64,000 nt of DNA from JBPBQZ01 sp050955105 (GTDB lineage: Bacteria > Pseudomonadota > Gammaproteobacteria > Burkholderiales > Burkholderiaceae). The DNA is taken from the NCBI GenBank assembly GCA_050955105.1, contig JBPBQZ010000014.1, positions 1 to 64,000 on the forward strand, written 5' to 3'. Position 1 is the stretch's first letter; every line of letters begins with the position of its first letter. Below the pieces are notes generated by a model. The model had not been told where the DNA came from. It searched no databases and saw only the letters and a program-made list of their open reading frames with translations. Shown here piece after piece: positions 35,624 to 43,047 of this stretch. The position numbers and the translations under genes are program-made.

Positions 35624-36370
35624 ATGGACAAAAGAAAAGTCATCCCGAGTTTGAGGTCCCTCGCGGATCAAGAACGCGCGACGGCCAAGAAGGCCCGCGC
35701 ATCGTGGCAGATGTTCACGATTATGGCAGAGTTTATCGAGGCCACCGAGTACCTTTCGGAGATCCGGCCGGCCATCAGCATCTATGGTTCGGCGCGTCTC
35801 AAGCCCGAATCGAAATACTACGAATTGACGATGCAGATCGCCCGCAAATTTTCGGATGCGGGACTGGCAGTCATTTCTGGCGGCGGTCCGGGCATCATGG
35901 AAGCGGCCAACCGCGGCGCCCACGCGGGCAAGGCACCTTCAGTGGGCCTGAATATCGAATTGCCGCACGAACAGTCAGGTAATCAGTACCAGGATATCTC
36001 GCTGCGCTTCCGTCATTTCTTCACGCGCAAAGTCACCTTCGTCAAGAATTCCGACGCAGTGATCGTGATGCCGGGCGGCTTTGGCACGCTGGACGAGCTC
36101 GCGGAAGTGCTGACCTTGATTCAGACCAAGAAATCACGCCGCGTGCCGATCATTCTGGTGGGCAGCGAGTTCTGGAACGGCTTGCTCGACTGGTTCAAGA
36201 CCTCGCTGCTCGAAATGAAGGTCATCAGCCTCGAAGACCTCGACTTGATGCAGCTCATCGATGACCCGGACAAGATTCTCGAGGCTGTCTTGCAGTTCTA
36301 CGAAGACAAGGGCGAAGAACCCAAGAGCGCGGCCGAACATTCCGACGAAGATCAGATGTTCTATCTGTAA
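35624..36370 (+). CDS. LOG-family nucleotide 5'-monophosphate phosphoribohydrolase
   Basis: A 248-residue Rossmann-fold protein of the TIGR00730/LOG type. The diagnostic motifs SGGGPGIMEAANRG and MPGGFGTLDELAE are present. LOG enzymes cleave nucleoside or cytokinin monophosphates to the free base and ribose 5-phosphate; bacterial relatives (PpnN) act on purine nucleotides. The longer N-terminus, starting MDKRKVIPSLRS, resembles Burkholderia members as I recall them. Its ATG follows immediately after the last base of the divergent polA start. An AMP nucleosidase gene lies tail to tail just downstream. Confidence 0.88.
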   Translation: MDKRKVIPSLRSLADQERATAKKARASWQMFTIMAEFIEATEYLSEIRPAISIYGSARLKPESKYYELTMQIARKFSDAGLAVISGGGPGIMEAANRGAHAGKAPSVGLNIELPHEQSGNQYQDISLRFRHFFTRKVTFVKNSDAVIVMPGGFGTLDELAEVLTLIQTKKSRRVPIILVGSEFWNGLLDWFKTSLLEMKVISLEDLDLMQLIDDPDKILEAVLQFYEDKGEEPKSAAEHSDEDQMFYL

Positions 36371-36453
36371 GCGTCGGCAGCGATCGCGACCACCAATGTA
36401 TTGCGACGCGATCGACTCGCGGCAAGGCGCTTGATATCGGCAGCGGGCGGCGG

Positions 36454-37971
36454 CTACTGAAACGCCGCCTCCGCAAAGCTGCGCAACTTGCGACTGTGCA
36501 GCCTTTCCAGCCCTTTCTCGCGCAATAGCTCCATGGTCCGCACGCCGATCTTCAGATGCTGGTCGACCTGCGCTCGATAGAATTGATCCGCCATGCCCGG
36601 CAGTTTCAGTTCGCCATGCAGCGGCTTGTCGGATACGCACAGCAAGGTGCCGTACGGCACGCGAAAGCGAAAACCATTGGCGGCAATCGTCGCGCTTTCC
36701 ATATCGAGCGCAATGGCGCGGCTTTGTGACAGGCGGCGCACCGGCTCACGATGCTCGCTCAACTCCCAATTACGATTGTCGACACTCGCCACCGTGCCGG
36801 TACGCATGACGCGCTTGAGCTCGGCGCCTTCGAGTCGCGTGATATCGGCGACCGCACGTTCGAGCGCCACCTGCACCTCGGCCAAGGCCGGCACCGGCAC
36901 CCACAATGGCAAATCGTCGTCGAGCACGTGATCTTCTCGGACATAGCCGTGCGCCAGCACGTAATCGCCCAGACGTTGCGTATTGCGCAGCCCCGCGCAA
37001 TGACCCAGCATGACCCACGCATGCGGCCGCAACACCGCGATGTGGTCGGTGATGGTCTTGGCGTTTGATGGCCCGACGCCGATGTTCACCATGGTGATGC
37101 CATTGCCATCAGCCCGCTTCAGGTGATAGGCGGGCATTTGCGGCAGGCGCGGCGGCTCTTCGCCGGTGCGCAAACCGTCGCCATGATAGGCACTGCTGGT
37201 AACGGCGTTGCCCGGCTCGACGAATTCCACGTATTGCTGCCGATAGGCGGTCACTTCCGGATCATCACTCTTGCTCATCAGTTCGCGACCGAGTCGGACG
37301 AACTCGTCGATGTAGAACTGGTAATTCGTATAGAGCACGTAATTCTGGAAATGCGCGGGCGACGTCGCCGTGTAGTGCCGCAGCCGATGCAATGAGAAGT
37401 CGACGCGCGGTGCCGTGAAAAGCGCCAGCGGACGCGGCGCGCCCGCTGGCGCCTCATAGGTGCCATTGGCGATGCGGTCGTCAAGCGCCTCCAGATCGGG
37501 CACGTCGAACAGGTCGCGCAGACGGCGCAGTCGGTCGGCGTCGAGATCGCCTTCCAGATGGATGCCTTCGGGAAAGGCAAAATGAATCGGAATCGGCTGG
37601 TTCGATCGACCGACCTGGATCGCCACGTCGTGGTTCCGCTTCAGCAAGTCGAGTTGCTGCCGGTAATAGCGCTCGAACAGGTCCGGACGGGTTACCGTGG
37701 TTTCAAAACAACCCGGCCCGGAGACAAAACCGTATGAGCGGCGCGAGTCGACGTGGGTATTGAGCTCGGTGACGATCCGCACGAATGGATAACAGGCGCG
37801 CACCGGTGCGGTGAAGTTCTCGCCACGGCGATAATCGTCGAAAGATTGGCGCAAGGCTTGCACCGCTTCGTCGTAAAGATCGCGCAAGCGCGCGACGGCC
37901 AAGGCCGGATCGTCGAACGACTCGACGGTTGGGTCGCCCAATGCGTCGGCGGCGTGAAAACTTGAATTCAT
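36454..37971 (-). CDS. amn: AMP nucleosidase
   Basis: A 505-residue enzyme that hydrolyses AMP to adenine and ribose 5-phosphate, adjusting adenylate pools. The N-terminal AMN-specific domain covers about residues 1-180. The C-terminal phosphorylase-like domain includes MVNIGVGPSNAKTITDHIAVLRPHAW (segment around residues 295-320) and the ALDMESATIAANGFRFRVPYG region with the purine-binding Glu. The start at 37971 has a strong AAGGGAAG ribosome binding site and matches the family. It is convergent with the LOG-family gene. Confidence 0.94.
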   Translation of the reverse strand: MNSSFHAADALGDPTVESFDDPALAVARLRDLYDEAVQALRQSFDDYRRGENFTAPVRACYPFVRIVTELNTHVDSRRSYGFVSGPGCFETTVTRPDLFERYYRQQLDLLKRNHDVAIQVGRSNQPIPIHFAFPEGIHLEGDLDADRLRRLRDLFDVPDLEALDDRIANGTYEAPAGAPRPLALFTAPRVDFSLHRLRHYTATSPAHFQNYVLYTNYQFYIDEFVRLGRELMSKSDDPEVTAYRQQYVEFVEPGNAVTSSAYHGDGLRTGEEPPRLPQMPAYHLKRADGNGITMVNIGVGPSNAKTITDHIAVLRPHAWVMLGHCAGLRNTQRLGDYVLAHGYVREDHVLDDDLPLWVPVPALAEVQVALERAVADITRLEGAELKRVMRTGTVASVDNRNWELSEHREPVRRLSQSRAIALDMESATIAANGFRFRVPYGTLLCVSDKPLHGELKLPGMADQFYRAQVDQHLKIGVRTMELLREKGLERLHSRKLRSFAEAAFQ

Positions 37972-38152
37972 CGTACTTCCCTTTGCGTGGCAGGGCCGGA
38001 TAGCAGGCCTGCACATTATCCCGAAGCCTGGCGGCGACGAGCAACTATGTCGTTCGGCCAGGGCGCGGCGCGCGTGTCGCGCGGCTATCCAGACATTTAG
38101 CCGCGTCGGAGTGTTGCCAGTTTGTTAGAATTTCCTACCATCGGAGAAGAAT

Positions 38153-38557
38153 ATGAAACCGCTCGCTGCCCGCTTAATGTTTTGCATCGCTTTGGCGGCC
38201 ACGGGGTCCGCGGGCGCCCAGGCCCTGCCGCAAGGCGCCTCGACCGCGCCCACCGCAGAAGAAAACGCGGCCGCCGGCCTGCCCGACCTGCAAGCTGTGA
38301 ATCGTTCGCCAGTGGTGGGTAGCACCGCCACCGCGACCGTCGACGTGAATTCGCCGCGCGAACCGAGTTTTTATCTGCGCGACAAGAATGGCACCGAAGT
38401 ACAGGAATTCCGTGATCGCGGCAAAGCCACCGAGATCGACGTGCATTCCAATTTCGGCACACGCTATCGGATGACAACGCCTACCGATACCTCGCCGCAA
38501 ATTCAAAATAGCGGACCGCCCGCGGGTCGCGTACCCTCCGTGCACCTTAGCTACTGA
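38153..38557 (+). CDS. DUF2782-like exported protein
   Basis: A 134-residue protein with a signal peptide (about residues 1-22, GSAGAQA cleavage region). The small C-terminal domain, with FYLRDKNGTEVQEFRDRGKA and YRMTTPTD segments, resembles DUF2782 proteins seen upstream of homoserine kinase in betaproteobacteria. A GGAGAAG ribosome binding site precedes the start. The function is unknown; it probably lies in the periplasm. It is followed after 119 bp by thrB on the same strand. Confidence 0.78.
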   Translation: MKPLAARLMFCIALAATGSAGAQALPQGASTAPTAEENAAAGLPDLQAVNRSPVVGSTATATVDVNSPREPSFYLRDKNGTEVQEFRDRGKATEIDVHSNFGTRYRMTTPTDTSPQIQNSGPPAGRVPSVHLSY

Positions 38558-38676
38558 ACGACATTGCATGAACCGGCCGCGCCTTTCCGGTGCTCGCCGG
38601 TTTGAAACCGACCGCGTCACATCTGCCTGGCGCCGGTCCACTTAACTGTGTTTCACGCACTTTCGCGATTCCCCGC

Positions 38677-39699
38677 ATGGCCGTATTCACCGCAGTCGCC
38701 GACGCCGACCTGCAAGACTGGTTGACACACTATTCGCTAGGCGAACCCACTGCCTTCCGTGGCATTGCCTCAGGCATCGAAAACAGCAATTTCTTCTTGT
38801 CGACGACAGGCGGCGAATACGTGCTGACGATTTTCGAAAAGCTCGACGCCCATGCCTTGCCGTTTTACCTACACCTGATGAAACACCTGGCAGCGCACGA
38901 AGTGCCCGTGCCGGATCCGATCGTGCGCGACGACGGCAAGCTTTTCGGTGAACTATGCGGCAAGCCGGCTGCCATCGTCACGCGCCTCGATGGCGCGGCG
39001 CAGATGGCGCCCGGCATCAAACACTGCACGGAAGTGGGTCAGATGCTGGCGCGAGCACATTTGGCCGCGCGCGATTTCCCGCTGGCGCAGCCGAATCTGC
39101 GCAGTCTGAGCTGGTGGCAAGAAGTAGCGCCGGCGTTGCGGCCTTTCTTGTCCGATGCGCAGCGGGCGCTGTTCAACAACGAACTTACGCACCAGCAACA
39201 GTTTTTTGCGTCGGCTTCGTATGCATCGCTGCCCGCAGGCGCTTGTCATTGCGACCTATTTCGCGACAACGTGCTGTTCGTCGAGAATCACCCCGAGGGC
39301 GGCGCGTCGGAGGTTCGGCTGGGCGGCTTTTTCGACTTCTATTTCGCCGGTTGCGATAAATGGCTGTTCGATCTGGCGGTCTGTGTCAACGATTGGTGCA
39401 TCGACTTGCGCGACGGCCGGCTCGACGCCGAACGCCTCGCCGCCATGCTGCGGGCCTACAATACGGTCCGGCCGTTCACGCAGCCTGAAATCGCGCATTG
39501 GCGCGACATGCTGCGCGCCGCGGCGCTGCGATTCTGGGTTTCGCGCCTTTACGACTTCCATTTGCCGCGCGCCGCACAGATGCTGACACCGCATGATCCC
39601 GGGCATTTCGAACGGGTTCTGCGCGACCGCATCGCCGCCCCGCACGTTGGTGTAGACGGCGCGACCCGCGTCGGGCCGCCGGCAACGGGCCACGCGTAA
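38677..39699 (+). CDS. thrB: Homoserine kinase, type II (ThrB of the APH fold)
   Basis: A 340-residue kinase of the aminoglycoside-phosphotransferase fold that phosphorylates homoserine on the way to threonine; it is unrelated to the GHMP-type ThrB of E. coli. Markers are GIENSNFFL, TIFEKL, the catalytic CHCDLFRDNVLF and the metal-binding GFFDFYFAGCDKWLFDLA. The start at 38677 (MAVFTAV) matches family members; an earlier frame from 38590 is not supported. A membrane-protein gene follows 64 bp downstream. Confidence 0.93.
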   Translation: MAVFTAVADADLQDWLTHYSLGEPTAFRGIASGIENSNFFLSTTGGEYVLTIFEKLDAHALPFYLHLMKHLAAHEVPVPDPIVRDDGKLFGELCGKPAAIVTRLDGAAQMAPGIKHCTEVGQMLARAHLAARDFPLAQPNLRSLSWWQEVAPALRPFLSDAQRALFNNELTHQQQFFASASYASLPAGACHCDLFRDNVLFVENHPEGGASEVRLGGFFDFYFAGCDKWLFDLAVCVNDWCIDLRDGRLDAERLAAMLRAYNTVRPFTQPEIAHWRDMLRAAALRFWVSRLYDFHLPRAAQMLTPHDPGHFERVLRDRIAAPHVGVDGATRVGPPATGHA

Positions 39700-39763
39700 A
39701 CGCGCCGGGCGGAACGGCGTCGAACCCTGCCCGCCATAACCTAGTATTCACCGCCCGACCGCC

Positions 39764-40555
39764 ATGCAATTGAACGAAGTAACCGCCAAGACAGGCTATG
39801 TCTGGTTCCGCCAGGGAATCTGGCTGTTCCGGCGCAACCCGCTCGGCTTCCTCACGTTGTTCTTCGCTTACGCGTTTGCAATGATGATTGTTTCGCTGGT
39901 GCCGGTGGCCGGCAGCGTGCTGCCACTGATTCTCATTCCCGGCGTCTCGGTCGGCTTCATGGCCGCCTGCCGCGAGGGCGTACAGCGCAAGCCTTTCTTT
40001 CCAAACATCCTGATTTCCGGATTTCGCCGCTGTGGGCCCGTGGCTGCACGCCGCCTGTTGCTGATCGGCATCGTCTACGCGGTATGCATCGTTCTGGTCT
40101 TTGCCGTTTCGGCGCTGGCCGACGGTGGCATGTTGATGAAGATGATGCTGCTGGGCAGTCAGCCGACCGACGCCGCGGTCGCCACCGGCAATCTGCCGAT
40201 GGCCGTGCTGCTGGCCGTCATCGCCTATATCCCAGTGGCAATGATTTTCTGGTTCGCGCCAGTGCTGATCGCCTGGCATGACGTACCGCCGCAAAAGGCC
40301 GTGTTCTTCAGTCTGGTGGCCTGCTGGCGCAACCGCGGCGCCTTCCTGATTTATGGAGCCATCTGGGTCGCGGTGATCATGCTGGTGTCTTTCGTGCTCA
40401 CCAGCCTGCTGCACGTTCTCGGCGCGGGCGCGGCGGGCATCGCCATCTTGATGCCCGTTTCGCTGGTGGTCACGACCATGCTGTACTGCTCGTTTTATGC
40501 GACCTATCGCGGCTGCTTCGGCATCAACACGGAAGAAGTCGAGCCGATTGCCTGA
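39764..40555 (+). CDS. BPSS1780-family membrane protein
   Basis: A 263-residue integral membrane protein with about six hydrophobic segments (near residues 27-60, 95-120, 145-170, 195-225 and 230-250), no signal peptide, and an acidic tail ending EEVEPIA. I recognise it as the uncharacterised membrane family often found beside thrB and polA in Burkholderia. The function is unknown. It ends 4 bp before the convergent uvrD stop, which leaves no room for a terminator. Confidence 0.75.
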   Translation: MQLNEVTAKTGYVWFRQGIWLFRRNPLGFLTLFFAYAFAMMIVSLVPVAGSVLPLILIPGVSVGFMAACREGVQRKPFFPNILISGFRRCGPVAARRLLLIGIVYAVCIVLVFAVSALADGGMLMKMMLLGSQPTDAAVATGNLPMAVLLAVIAYIPVAMIFWFAPVLIAWHDVPPQKAVFFSLVACWRNRGAFLIYGAIWVAVIMLVSFVLTSLLHVLGAGAAGIAILMPVSLVVTTMLYCSFYATYRGCFGINTEEVEPIA

Positions 40556-40559
40556 TTAG

Positions 40560-42914
40560 CTATTCGATCGCCTGCAGCTTCGCGACGGCCAGCGCCAGCC
40601 ATTTGCTGCCGTCGCGTCGGAATTTGATCTGCGCGCGGGCATCCGCACCGCTGCCTTCGAGCGCGGTCACCGTGCCTTCGCCGAACTTCGTATGGAATAC
40701 CGATTGTCCGATGCGGAAGCCGCTTTCCGCCGCACGCTGCCGGTCGACATAGGCCGGCAGCGGCGCGCCGCCTTCGCGCTCGCCGCTTCGACTATCGCCG
40801 TTGCCGCCATTGCCGCCTGGTCGCCCAAACCAATCGCGCCCCCAGCCCGCGTTATCCGAGCGGCCGCCGCTCCAGCGTGCGCCGGGCTGGCTCGGCGGTG
40901 TCAGCCATTTCAGCGAATTCGCGGGTAATTCGTCGAAGAAACGTGAGCGGATGTTGTAGCGGGTCTGGCCATGCAGCATGCGCGTTTGCGCGAACGACAT
41001 ATACAGCCGTTCGCGCGCGCGCGTGATGGCTACATACATCAAGCGCCGCTCTTCTTCCAGGCCATCGGTTTCCATCGCGCTGTTCTCATGCGGGAACAGC
41101 CCCTCTTCGAGCCCGGTGATGAAGACCGCCGTGAATTCCAGCCCCTTGGCCGCATGCACGGTCATCAGTTGTATCGCCGCCTGACCAGCCTGCGCCTGAT
41201 TGTCGCCCGCCTCGAGCGAGGCATGCGAGAGAAAGCCGGCCAGCGGTGTCATCGGATCGGGCAACACATCGGCAGTGGGCACGTCGTCAGAACCGTCGGC
41301 CTGCGGATCGAGCGCCGCCCAACTGCTTGGGTGTGTGGCTTGGGCAATGACGCGCGCCGGCGCCTGCACGCCGTAACCTTCCTCGGCGATAAAGGCATTG
41401 GCGGCGTTTACCAGCTCTTCCAGGTTTTCCAATCGGTCCTGCCCTTCCCGCTCCTTCTCGTAAAAAGCTTCGAGTCCACTGGCGCGCACCACGTGCGCCA
41501 CCGTGTCGGGCAGGTTCATCTCGCGCGTGTCGTCGCGAATTTTCTGGATCAACCCGACGAAGCCACCGAGCGTGGTGCCGGCCTTGCCCGTCAGATAAGG
41601 GATGGCGCTGATCAAGGAGGTGCCTGCCGTGCGCGCCGCATCCGCCAATTGCTCGATCGAGCGTGCGCCGATACCGCGTGTGGGAAAGTTGACCACGCGC
41701 ATGAACGCCGTATCGTCGTCGGGATTGTCGATCAGCCGCAAGTAAGCCAGCGCATGCTTGATTTCCTGGCGCTCGAAGAAGCGCAGACCGCCATACACCC
41801 GATAAGGCAGGCCCGCCGCCACCAGCACGTGTTCGACCACGCGCGATTGCGCATTGCTTCGATACAGCACCGCCACTTCGTCGCGCGCCAGGCCCTGGTC
41901 GAGCAGGCCGCGAATTTCTTCGACGATCCAGTTGGCTTCCTGCGTATCGGTGGCCGCTTCGTACACACGCACCGGCTCGCCCTCGCCCGCGTCGGTGCGC
42001 AGGTTCTTGCCGAGACGCCGCGAATTGTTGGCGATCAGCAAGTTCGCGGTGTCGAGAATGTGGCCATGCGAGCGGTAGTTCTGTTCGAGCTTGATCAGAT
42101 GCTGCACGTGGAACTCGCGCTCGAAGTCGAGCATATTGCCGACATTCGCGCCGCGAAATGCATAGATGCTCTGATCGTCGTCGCCGACCGCGAAAATCGC
42201 ACCCTCGCTGCCGGCCAGCAGTTTCAGCCACTGGTACTGCAGCCGATTCGTATCCTGAAATTCGTCGACCAGGATATGGCCGAAGCGCGACTGATAGTGC
42301 GCGCGCAAGTCCGGTGAATCACGTAGCAGCTCGAACGAGCGCAGCAGCAGTTCCGCGAAATCGACCACGCCTTCGCGGCGGCACTGCTCGTCGTAGGCGG
42401 CATACAGATCGACGAACTTGCGGTTGAAGGCATCGTTGACGTCGACCTGCGCGGGCCGCAGTGCCTCGTCTTTGGCCTGGTTGATGAACTGCTGCAGCGC
42501 CTTCGGCGGATAGCGTTCCTCGTCGACATTCAGGCCCTTGAGCAGGCGCTTGATGGTCGACAACTGGTCGGCGCTGTCGAGAATCTGGAACGCCTGCGGC
42601 AAGCCGGCTGCGCGGTGATGCGTGCGCAGCATGCGATTGCACAGGCCGTGGAAGGTGCCGATCCACATGCCGCGCGTATTGATCGGCAGCAAGGCCGTCA
42701 AACGCCCGACCATCTCACGCGCCGCCTTGTTGGTGAAGGTTACGGCGAGAATGCTGGATGGGCTCGCCAGCCTTTGCTGGATCAGCCAGGCGATGCGGGT
42801 GGTCAGCACGCGGGTCTTGCCGCTGCCCGCGCCGGCCAGGATCAGCGCAGGCTCGGCCGGCAAGGTGACTGCGGCGAGTTGTTCAGGATTCAGGTGGGCA
42901 AGCAGATCGGGCAT
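40560..42914 (-). CDS. uvrD: UvrD/PcrA-type DNA helicase II
   Basis: A 784-residue superfamily 1A 3'-5' helicase for excision and mismatch repair. Motifs are LNPEQLAAV (Q motif), GAGSGKTRVL (Walker A), DEFQDTNRLQ (Walker B), VGDDDQSIYAFRGA, QNYRSH and VAITRARERLYMS. The C-terminus carries a Gly/Ser/Asn/Arg-rich linker and a Tudor-like domain (FRIGQSVFHTKFGEGTV). The start at 42914 (MPDLLAHLNPEQ) is chosen; the frame remains open to 43067, overlapping the valS promoter region. It is divergent from valS. Confidence 0.94.
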   Translation of the reverse strand: MPDLLAHLNPEQLAAVTLPAEPALILAGAGSGKTRVLTTRIAWLIQQRLASPSSILAVTFTNKAAREMVGRLTALLPINTRGMWIGTFHGLCNRMLRTHHRAAGLPQAFQILDSADQLSTIKRLLKGLNVDEERYPPKALQQFINQAKDEALRPAQVDVNDAFNRKFVDLYAAYDEQCRREGVVDFAELLLRSFELLRDSPDLRAHYQSRFGHILVDEFQDTNRLQYQWLKLLAGSEGAIFAVGDDDQSIYAFRGANVGNMLDFEREFHVQHLIKLEQNYRSHGHILDTANLLIANNSRRLGKNLRTDAGEGEPVRVYEAATDTQEANWIVEEIRGLLDQGLARDEVAVLYRSNAQSRVVEHVLVAAGLPYRVYGGLRFFERQEIKHALAYLRLIDNPDDDTAFMRVVNFPTRGIGARSIEQLADAARTAGTSLISAIPYLTGKAGTTLGGFVGLIQKIRDDTREMNLPDTVAHVVRASGLEAFYEKEREGQDRLENLEELVNAANAFIAEEGYGVQAPARVIAQATHPSSWAALDPQADGSDDVPTADVLPDPMTPLAGFLSHASLEAGDNQAQAGQAAIQLMTVHAAKGLEFTAVFITGLEEGLFPHENSAMETDGLEEERRLMYVAITRARERLYMSFAQTRMLHGQTRYNIRSRFFDELPANSLKWLTPPSQPGARWSGGRSDNAGWGRDWFGRPGGNGGNGDSRSGEREGGAPLPAYVDRQRAAESGFRIGQSVFHTKFGEGTVTALEGSGADARAQIKFRRDGSKWLALAVAKLQAIE

Positions 42915-43009
42915 ATCACGGTGGCGCGGTCGAAGTCGGACGCTCGAAGCATGCGCCTCAAGCGCATGGCGTGGGCCGATCATTATAGGCCGGCCGCGTA
43001 GGCGACCCG

Positions 43010-43015
43010 TATAAT
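43010..43015 (+). promoter_or_regulatory. Candidate -10 box of valS
   Basis: A perfect TATAAT hexamer, 33 bp before the preferred valS start and in the uvrD/valS divergent gap. The -35 is not obvious. Confidence 0.45.
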
Positions 43016-43047
43016 CGGCGGTTTCCTTTCCAATGCCCGAATCCGTC

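Noticed and set aside
36381..36414. Inverted repeat CGATCGCG/CGCGATCG between LOG-family and amn genes as a terminator
   Set aside because: Long 18-nt loop and no T-tract; it may be chance in GC-rich sequence.
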